This document shows positions 39,818-46,478 of a stretch of DNA of 46,478 bases, piece after piece. The DNA is from an uncultured Gammaproteobacteria bacterium (lineage in GTDB: Bacteria; Pseudomonadota; Gammaproteobacteria; Pseudomonadales; Pseudohongiellaceae). The stretch covers positions 1-46,478 of the forward strand of contig CAIOZF010000031.1 in the NCBI GenBank assembly GCA_903862645.1, read 5' to 3'. Made by a program: the position numbers and the translations under genes. Within the stretch, counting starts at the first letter, position 1. Every line of letters starts with the position of its first letter. Under the pieces are notes generated by a model. The model was not told where the DNA came from and ran no database searches. It saw only the letters and a list, made by a program, of their open reading frames with translations.

Positions 39818-40639
39818 TTATGCCAGCTCGGCTCGCAACGAGGCAATAATACCCGCCGTCCCAGGCCTGACCCCACGCCATAGATAGAAGGACTCTGCTG
39901 CCTGTTCGACCAACATACCGACGCCGTTCAGCGCTTTACCCGCTCCGCTTTCCTTTGCCCAACGCTGGAACAGAGTATCACCACGGCCGTAGATCATGTC
40001 GTAGCACCAGGTGTCGGAGCGGACTATGGTGCCCAGCAGTGGCGGCAACTCTCCCGCAAGTCCAGCCGAACTGCCGTTGATGATCAAATCAAAAGTATTC
40101 CCCTGAAGCCGGTCAAACCCCAAGGCCTCCAGATCTCCACTGGAGCCGAACTGATCTGCCAGCGTCTGCGCCCTGGAGGTCGTTCTATTGACAATGCTGA
40201 CTCTTGCAGGAGCCTCGGCGAGCAACCTGGGCAACACCCCTCGCACAGCTCCGCCAGCGCCAACGATCAGCACTTGCTTACCTGCGATACTGCCCCCATG
40301 GTTGGAAATGATATCGCGCAACATCCCCGTGCCATCCGTGTTGTCACCTAGAAGTTTTCCTTGCGGATTCAAATACAGAGTATTGACGGCGCCAGCCTGC
40401 TGCGCGGCCACGCTGCGCACTTCTGCTATTGCCCAGGCCCTCTCCTTAAACGGCACCGTGACATTCAGGCCCTTACCACCGGACGCGAAGAAATTCCGCA
40501 CATTTGCTTCGAAGCCGTCCAGTGGAATTTCTTCAGCCGTGTAGCCCAAGTGCTGCCCAGTCTGTTCTGCAAAGCGGGCGTGGATCCAAGGCGATCGGCT
40601 TTGTTTTATGGGATTTCCAAATACCGCGTAGCGATCCAT
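39818..40639 (-). CDS. aroE: Shikimate dehydrogenase
   Basis: This NADP-dependent enzyme reduces 3-dehydroshikimate to shikimate in aromatic amino acid synthesis, 273 residues. I start at ATG 40639 (GGAG six bases upstream) rather than the TTG two codons earlier. Substrate-binding sequences: VFGNPIKQSRSPWIH (about 5-19), 'GLNVTVPFKERAW' with the catalytic Lys (about 65), and 'NTDGTGMLRDI' (about 104). The nucleotide-binding motif GAGGAVRGVLPRL lies near 128, followed by NRTTSRAQ for NADP. It lies 23 bases after hemF on the same strand, as in Pseudomonas. Confidence 0.96.
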   Translation of the reverse strand: MDRYAVFGNPIKQSRSPWIHARFAEQTGQHLGYTAEEIPLDGFEANVRNFFASGGKGLNVTVPFKERAWAIAEVRSVAAQQAGAVNTLYLNPQGKLLGDNTDGTGMLRDIISNHGGSIAGKQVLIVGAGGAVRGVLPRLLAEAPARVSIVNRTTSRAQTLADQFGSSGDLEALGFDRLQGNTFDLIINGSSAGLAGELPPLLGTIVRSDTWCYDMIYGRGDTLFQRWAKESGAGKALNGVGMLVEQAAESFYLWRGVRPGTAGIIASLRAELA

Positions 40640-40662
40640 CTTCAACTCCAGTCAGAAGAGCA

Positions 40663-41625
<963 letters not shown>

Positions 41626-42198
41626 TTAGCCTCGAAGGACCTGCCCGGAAAGAAGGTCGATAATTCTGGAGGGACGTTCGCTATCGCCCAGTCGCCCATG
41701 AAGCAAGCCATCAATGTCACGCCCCAGTTGCTTTACAACCTGTAGTGACGTTTTGGCGGGATGTTTTCCTGCTTTGTTGGCTGAAGTGGAGACCAGCGGC
41801 CCACCGAACTGCTGGCAGAGCGCAGCGACCAATGGATGCGCCGAAACACGGACTGCAACGCTGTCATGGCACCCCTTTATCCATGGCGGGATCACGTCAT
41901 TGAGGTCCGGTACAAGCCAGGTGGTGGGGCCGGGCCAGGTCGCCAAGATCCGTTTTCTTTGCGAGGGAGACAGCGGATATAGTAGTTCGGCTATCTGATC
42001 AATTGAACCTGCCACCAGTATTAGACCTTTAGTGGCAGGCCTGTCCTTGATCTGCAGTAATCTCAGGGTGGCTTCCTTGTTCTCCGGATCACACCCAAGT
42101 CCCCAAACGGACTCTGTAGGATAGGCGAGGACCTCACCATCGAGCAAACGGTTGGCAGCCTGTGTTACCTGCCAGCTGTTAATTGCTGCAGTTGCCAC
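41626..42198 (-). CDS. tsaC: Threonylcarbamoyl-AMP synthase TsaC (YrdC/Sua5)
   Basis: This makes threonylcarbamoyl-AMP from Thr, bicarbonate and ATP for the t6A37 modification of tRNAs reading ANN codons, 190 residues. Motifs: AYPTESVWGLGCDP (about 25-38), the Lys/Arg/Lys triad in LLQIKDRPATKGLIL (about 47-61), VAVRVSAHPLV, and the late STSANKAG (about 137). Length matches the short bacterial TsaC without a Sua5 C-terminal domain. The start is a GTG. It lies 20 bases after purE. Confidence 0.93.
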   Translation of the reverse strand: MATAAINSWQVTQAANRLLDGEVLAYPTESVWGLGCDPENKEATLRLLQIKDRPATKGLILVAGSIDQIAELLYPLSPSQRKRILATWPGPTTWLVPDLNDVIPPWIKGCHDSVAVRVSAHPLVAALCQQFGGPLVSTSANKAGKHPAKTSLQVVKQLGRDIDGLLHGRLGDSERPSRIIDLLSGQVLRG

Positions 42199-42218
42199 TG
42201 ACCTGCCCCGTGTGTCGT

Positions 42219-42722
42219 TTATTTGCGCGCTTCCTGCAACGCCTGATCCTGTGCCATGACATTCTGAGCCTTTTGTTCACGCTCGGCCTTTACGCGCTGT
42301 GCCAGCGCCTCATCCTTGATAGCCAGAATCTGAGCAGCAAGATAACCGGCGTTCTTCGCGCCGGTCTTGCCGATAGCCACCGTCGCAACCGGAATCCCTG
42401 CGGGCATCTGCACCGTCGACAGCAATGAGTCCATTCCCTGCATAGGGCCCGAATCAATCGGTACGCCAATGACCGGCTTTAATGTGTGTGCGGCAACAGC
42501 GCCAGCCAAGTGGGCTGCGAGTCCTGCGCCAGCAATAAAAACCTCACAACCACGAGACACCGCGTCGGCAATATAGTGCTGAGTAGCCGCTGGAGTGCGA
42601 TGAGCGGATGTGATCTTCATCTCGCAACGTATACCCAGACTGCCAAGAACATCAGCAGCACCCTGCATTACAGAAAGGTCAGACTCTGACCCCATGAGCA
42701 CCGCAACAAATGCACCAGCCAT
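42219..42722 (-). CDS. purE: N5-carboxyaminoimidazole ribonucleotide mutase PurE
   Basis: This class I PurE converts N5-CAIR to CAIR in purine synthesis, 167 residues from ATG 42722. The frame stays open 28 codons upstream, but AGGGG precedes this ATG and homologues start here. Motifs: MGSESDLSVM (about 9-18), ITSAHRTPAATQHY (about 40), AGAGLAAHLAGAVAAHT (about 66), and PVIGVPIDSG (about 84). The C-terminal tail is Gln/Ala/Lys-rich. purK, which makes its substrate and normally follows, is not downstream; tsaC is. Confidence 0.95.
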   Translation of the reverse strand: MAGAFVAVLMGSESDLSVMQGAADVLGSLGIRCEMKITSAHRTPAATQHYIADAVSRGCEVFIAGAGLAAHLAGAVAAHTLKPVIGVPIDSGPMQGMDSLLSTVQMPAGIPVATVAIGKTGAKNAGYLAAQILAIKDEALAQRVKAEREQKAQNVMAQDQALQEARK

Positions 42723-42793
42723 TACATAACCCCTTACGGAAAATTTTGAGCCCGTGAAATTACAGCAGTCTCCATTGGGTTGCAAGCGCAAGG

Positions 42794-43927
42794 TCAGCCT
42801 AGACAATAGCGCCCGGCGACGCAGCGTACTTTGCCACTAAACTCCAGCGCCAGGAGGGTTGCCTGTAATGCGGGCAACTCCATAGTCAGGCGCTCCATAA
42901 GGAGATCAACTGCTACAGGATCGTACCCAATCTGCCGCAAAACGTCTCGCTCTTCTTTATCGGAAACTCCTTCTATCCTGGTTGGACAGACATCCCTCTT
43001 TTCAACGCCCGGAAACTGCAGCGCTTCCAGTTGAAATTCGACCAGTGCGCGAACCTGTTCCAGCACCTGCTCCGGAGAGTCGACCAATGTCGCACCGTCG
43101 CGGATCAGTCGATGGCATCCTTTGCTCAAGGGATTGCGCGCGGATCCGGGCACTGCAAATACCTCTCTACCTTGCTCCATCGCCATGCGCGCGGTAATAA
43201 GCGAACCACTTTTCTCCGCCGCTTCGATGACGATGACGCCAAGGCTCATGCCGCTGATGATTCGATTCCGTCTCGGAAAATGCTCCGCGCGGGCAGCACT
43301 GCCCAGCGGCAACTCAGAGACAAGGGTCCCATTTTGGCAGATATCCTGTGCCAGCTTGAAATTGCTGGACGGATAGATTCTGTCGACTCCGCAGCCCAGT
43401 ACACCCACGGTAATTGCACCGGCTCTGTTCGCTGCAGAATGAGCGGCAGTATCGATCCCACGGGCCAGCCCGCTACAAATTGAGAATCCTTTCAGCGCCA
43501 GATCCCTGGCAAACCACGAGGCTACTTCGCGCCCATCCACGCTGCAGTGCCTGCTACCCACTATTGCCAGTTGAGGGATAAGCAGTCTCTCCGGCCTCCC
43601 TTTGACGAAAAGAATAGGAGGCGGGTCAGTAATTTCCTTCAATAGCGGTGGGTAATCTGCATCCCGTAACGAGATGATATGGTTTCCCGCCATTGCGCCC
43701 CAAGACAACGCTTTCGCGACTGGGGGCAAGCTCCGGCATTCCGCAATTCGGTTATCGATACCACTGATCAATTCGGGATGCACGCCGCGCTCTCGCAGCG
43801 CCGCCGCTTTTGTTTCCAGAATAGCAACCGGAGAGTCAAACTCACGCATCAACCGGCTAAAGAGGCTGAGGGGTAACCCAGGGAGCGCGTAAAGGGCAAG
43901 CCATTGGCTTAGGGGTTCTTGGTCCAT
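42794..43927 (-). CDS. dprA: DNA processing protein DprA
   Basis: This loads RecA on incoming single-stranded DNA during natural transformation, 377 residues. I start at ATG 43927, which has AAGG upstream; an ATG three codons earlier has no ribosome site. A SAM-like N-terminal domain (about 5-65) is followed by the Rossmann-fold DprA core (about 95-295), with IVGSRHCSVDG (about 125), CSGLARGIDTAAH (about 152), LGCGVDRIYPSSN, HFPRRNRIISG, and REVFAVPGS. A C-terminal winged helix (about 310-377) is present. It lies downstream of the LysM gene, as in Pseudomonas. Confidence 0.94.
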   Translation of the reverse strand: MDQEPLSQWLALYALPGLPLSLFSRLMREFDSPVAILETKAAALRERGVHPELISGIDNRIAECRSLPPVAKALSWGAMAGNHIISLRDADYPPLLKEITDPPPILFVKGRPERLLIPQLAIVGSRHCSVDGREVASWFARDLALKGFSICSGLARGIDTAAHSAANRAGAITVGVLGCGVDRIYPSSNFKLAQDICQNGTLVSELPLGSAARAEHFPRRNRIISGMSLGVIVIEAAEKSGSLITARMAMEQGREVFAVPGSARNPLSKGCHRLIRDGATLVDSPEQVLEQVRALVEFQLEALQFPGVEKRDVCPTRIEGVSDKEERDVLRQIGYDPVAVDLLMERLTMELPALQATLLALEFSGKVRCVAGRYCLG

Positions 43928-43974
43928 GCTGATCATCCTTGATCATGGGAAATTAGTGGGGGCTATCGGTTATT

Positions 43975-45030
43975 TCACGGGGTGCTCACGACACTTCCGG
44001 CCAGTGCCGGTTCGTTCAGCGATAGAATTACGCCATAACTCACTTTTTCAAAAATCTTGTAGGTCATCAGCAGCCCTATCTCTGTGGACGGTAACTCTAC
44101 TCGCTTGTCAGTCACAGGATCACGCACCGAATCTCCGGCTTTGTGAATTGTAAGGATATCGCCAGCCTTAAGCCCATCGCGCTCCCCCAGATTCATGACA
44201 ACCGACTCAAACTGTGCCGCTTTGCTTTCATTATTGAGCAGACCGATTATCTCTCCATTCATCTCATTATCAGGAGTTGTGGGAAAGAAATTCGGATTGA
44301 TCGGAGTCGTCTCGCGCGGCAGCAGTCGATCACCGGCTTTAAGCTCTTCGTTACTGCTGGCAACCAGGGCTTTACGCAGATCGTCGCCTTCATTGGAAAT
44401 GATTTCTATCGAGCCGAGATTTATAGCCTCCTGCCCCAGTAGCTCGTTCGTTTCTCCGTCGTGGTAAGCCACCCCTAGCCGGAAAACATCGTAGCTGCTT
44501 AAATCCCTTTCCCACGTCCCTCTGGCATAGATCTCATGTCCGGCTCCGACAATCAGATTGCCTGCTGCGCCGGAAAGGATATAAGGGGCGGTTTCAAACG
44601 TCTCGACATCGACAATGCGATTTTCCACCAGGAAACCTGAGAGAGCCTGACGAGGGATGGCTGGAATTGGACTAAGCAAGGGCGCTTCTCGAACCTGAGG
44701 GCTAAGCCGGACCGTAGGGCGGGTGCCACGATCCAACACAACGAGCGGATTTCCATCCACATACACCAAGCTTAATGTATCACCCGGATAGATTAGGTCT
44801 GGATCGCTGACAGTCGAATTGAACTGCCAGATTCCGGGCCAGCGCCACGGGTCGTCGAGAAATACCGAAGAGATATCCCAAAGGGTATCACCCTCCTTTA
44901 CGACATAGTTGGCAGGAGCATCGGGGGAGAGCTGCAGGGTTTGTGCCTGAGCACTTGTCAGAGTAAGCACCATAACAATGCTAACGTTGCAAAAAGTAAC
45001 TAAACTCTTCAGTCCTGACACGTTCATCAT
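43975..45030 (-). CDS. LysM-domain exported protein
   Basis: This 351-residue protein with a signal peptide (ending TSAQA) has one N-terminal LysM peptidoglycan-binding domain: NYVVKEGDTLWDISSVFLDD (about 41-60) through 'DLIYPGDTLSLVYVDG'. The rest (about 110-351) is beta-rich and not a known catalytic domain. Homologues with the same layout lie beside dprA in many gammaproteobacteria (PA0020 region in P. aeruginosa), usually annotated only as LysM protein; a link to envelope or pilus functions has been suggested. It is divergent from def. Two ATG codons are adjacent at the start. Confidence 0.88.
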   Translation of the reverse strand: MMNVSGLKSLVTFCNVSIVMVLTLTSAQAQTLQLSPDAPANYVVKEGDTLWDISSVFLDDPWRWPGIWQFNSTVSDPDLIYPGDTLSLVYVDGNPLVVLDRGTRPTVRLSPQVREAPLLSPIPAIPRQALSGFLVENRIVDVETFETAPYILSGAAGNLIVGAGHEIYARGTWERDLSSYDVFRLGVAYHDGETNELLGQEAINLGSIEIISNEGDDLRKALVASSNEELKAGDRLLPRETTPINPNFFPTTPDNEMNGEIIGLLNNESKAAQFESVVMNLGERDGLKAGDILTIHKAGDSVRDPVTDKRVELPSTEIGLLMTYKIFEKVSYGVILSLNEPALAGSVVSTP

Positions 45031-45075
45031 TACAATTCCAACCTAGTGGCGGGGTTCGTCATCTTAGCAATTAGG

Positions 45076-45144
45076 TATACTGAGCACGAGAAGCAGTTCA
45101 CAGTACCGACATTTATATCAAGTTTGGTCGCCGCTGAAGCGGCG
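45076..45144 (+). promoter_or_regulatory. Promoter element and leader hairpin upstream of def
   Basis: TATACT (45076-45081) could be the -10 of the def promoter, but no clear -35 is visible. The leader then carries a perfect 7-bp stem CGCCGCT/AGCGGCG with a 2-base loop (45129-45144), ending 11 bases before the def ATG, where a Shine-Dalgarno would be expected. The hairpin is certain as sequence; its function is not. Confidence 0.4.
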
Positions 45145-45155
45145 CAGTTAACACT

Positions 45156-45662
45156 ATGGCAATACTAGAAATTCTTGAATTCCCTGACCTGCGGCTGCGC
45201 AAGAAAGCAGCACCTGTCACAGAAGTCACTGATGGGTTGAGAAAAACCATCGACGATATGTTTGAGACCATGTATGCCGCACCGGGCATCGGACTTGCGG
45301 CAACTCAGGTCAATGTCCATAAACAGCTTATCGTCATTGATGTTTCCGAAAACAACGATTGTCCATTGGTTTTCATCAATCCTGCGATTGAGATTATAGA
45401 TCATGAACTCACGGAGTATGACGAAGGCTGTCTTTCTGTCCCAGGATTCTATGAAGCAGTCTCGCGCCCACGCCTGGTTCGCATAAAAGCATTGGATCGC
45501 GATGGCAATCCGTTTGCTCTGGAGGCCGATGGCCTGTTGGCGACCTGCATCCAACACGAGATAGACCATCTCAAAGGCAAGCTTTTCGTGGACTACCTGA
45601 GTACGCTAAAGCGCGAGCGTATCCGCTCCAAACTGGAAAAAGCCCACAAGGAATCCGTTTGA
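45156..45662 (+). CDS. def: Peptide deformylase
   Basis: This removes the formyl group from the N-terminal Met of new proteins, 168 residues. All three motifs are intact: GIGLAATQV (about 45), EGCLSVP with the metal Cys (about 89), and QHEIDHLKG with both metal His and the catalytic Glu (about 132). It ends with '[19 protein letters not shown]', as in type I enzymes. No Shine-Dalgarno precedes the ATG. fmt follows after 61 bases, the usual def-fmt pair. Confidence 0.96.
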   Translation: MAILEILEFPDLRLRKKAAPVTEVTDGLRKTIDDMFETMYAAPGIGLAATQVNVHKQLIVIDVSENNDCPLVFINPAIEIIDHELTEYDEGCLSVPGFYEAVSRPRLVRIKALDRDGNPFALEADGLLATCIQHEIDHLKGKLFVDYLSTLKRERIRSKLEKAHKESV

Positions 45663-45723
45663 CTCGCTCTCTCGGCTATCCTCGTCGAGCTGCCGACCCA
45701 TTCTGCTTTCATTCGGAACTTGC

Positions 45724-46478
45724 ATGCAGCACCCATTGAAAATTGTCTTTGCCGGGACCCCTCCCTTCGCAGCCCAGCATCTGGATGCTCTGCTGAGAGC
45801 CCAATATCAGATCGTTGGCGTTTACACCCAGCCGGACAGAGCCGCCGGGAGAGGCAAGCAGATGCACCCCGGCCCGGTGAAATCTCTGGCGCAGGTGCAC
45901 GGCCTGCCGGTCTTTCAGCCCATCAGCTTACGCTCTGAAGAGTCGCAGCGAACCCTGGCGGAATTGGCTCCGGATCTGATGATTGTCGTGACCTACGGGC
46001 TTTTGCTTCCGCAGACCGTGCTTGATATTCCGAAATTTGGCTGCATCAACGTCCACGCATCCCTCCTGCCACGCTGGCGCGGGGCGGCGCCCATTGAACG
46101 GGCTTTGTTGGCTGGCGATAAAGAAACCGGCATCACCATAATGCAGATGGACAAGGGACTCGACACTGGCGCCATGCTCTACAAAATCCCTGTGGCCATT
46201 TCGGAAGAAGATGACCGTCAGACCCTCGAATCCAGACTCTCGGACATTGGCAAGAGAGGGCTGGTTTACTGTCTTCAAAATCTGGAGACCTTGCGCTGCG
46301 AGGCACAAATTCAGGATGGTAGTCTCAGCACCTATGCCAGCAAACTCGACAAGGCTGAGGCCTTGATAAACTGGGAGCAGACCGCAGAAGTCATCAGTCG
46401 GCAGATTCGCAGCGGTATCGGCAGAACCCCCGCCTACAGCCTGCTCGGGGTCAACACCTGCCCGATGAAGTCCGAGGC
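45724..46478 (+). CDS. fmt: Methionyl-tRNA formyltransferase, 3' end outside window
   Basis: This adds the formyl group to initiator Met-tRNA using 10-formyl-THF; 251 codons are visible from ATG 45724. The N-terminal catalytic domain is intact: KIVFAGTPPFAAQHL (about 6-20), 'VYTQPDRAAGRGK', 'PDLMIVVTYGLLLPQ', NVHASLLPRWRGAAPI with catalytic Asn and His (about 108-123), and 'GITIMQMDKGLDTGAML' with the Asp. The linker to the C-terminal domain reads IRSGIGRTPAYSLLG where homologues have an IRAFNPWP-type sequence. That is either divergence or a sequence problem near the window edge. The start has only a weak ribosome site. Confidence 0.93.
   Translation, partial: MQHPLKIVFAGTPPFAAQHLDALLRAQYQIVGVYTQPDRAAGRGKQMHPGPVKSLAQVHGLPVFQPISLRSEESQRTLAELAPDLMIVVTYGLLLPQTVLDIPKFGCINVHASLLPRWRGAAPIERALLAGDKETGITIMQMDKGLDTGAMLYKIPVAISEEDDRQTLESRLSDIGKRGLVYCLQNLETLRCEAQIQDGSLSTYASKLDKAEALINWEQTAEVISRQIRSGIGRTPAYSLLGVNTCPMKSE

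Overview
The window is chromosomal DNA from a gammaproteobacterium, probably of the Pseudomonadales/Cellvibrionales type. I infer this from gene order: dsbA-cytochrome c4-engB-polA-znuA-znuCB, the aa3 oxidase/assembly cluster, and fmt-def-lysM-dprA-tsaC-hemF-aroE all match blocks I know from Pseudomonas and relatives. The genus cannot be told from the sequence. Genes are densely packed. I see no tRNA, rRNA, CRISPR array, insertion sequence or prophage.

Layout. (1) 1-8060: a truncated FecR-domain gene diverges from a CRP/FNR-family regulator. A five-gene co-directional block follows: type I secretion ABC transporter, HlyD-type adaptor and TolC-type outer-membrane channel, then a Wzm/Wzt-type polysaccharide ABC exporter. 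(2) 8075-18078, minus strand: a type II secretion operon transcribed L-M-E-F-D-G-H-I-J-K, with a lipoprotein-type secretin and no gspC, gspN or prepilin peptidase. (3) 18202-21605, minus: cytochrome c4, DsbA and a GGEEF diguanylate cyclase. (4) 21891-27935: engB, polA, and znuA divergent from znuCB over a Zur-like box. (5) 27929-36666: cytochrome c oxidase subunits II, I and III with assembly factors Cox11, SURF1, a thioredoxin-like protein, CtaB and SCO, plus a DUF2909-like small protein and an unrecognised membrane protein. (6) 37042-46478: oligopeptidase A, gamma carbonic anhydrase, aroE, hemF, tsaC, purE, dprA, a LysM protein, def and the start of fmt.

How they work together. Regions 1 and 2 place three export machines side by side: type I secretion, polysaccharide export and type II secretion. 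No cargo gene or glycosyltransferase is present in the window. Region 5 is a nearly complete aa3/caa3 oxidase assembly line, but the heme A synthase gene (ctaA) is missing from its usual place. Much of region 6 is housekeeping: translation initiation, tRNA threonylcarbamoylation, heme, shikimate and purine synthesis, and DNA uptake processing.

Most notable observations: DNA polymerase I has lost catalytic residues in all three 3'-5' exonuclease motifs; the CRP-like regulator keeps a CRP-type DNA recognition helix but lacks the cAMP-binding Arg-Ser, and a GTGA-N6-TCAC dyad lies at class I spacing upstream of its promoter; the secretion island is unusual in composition; ctaA, zur, purK and any Spot 42/ErsA-type RNA are absent from positions where relatives carry them; and DsbA has a CSHC active site.
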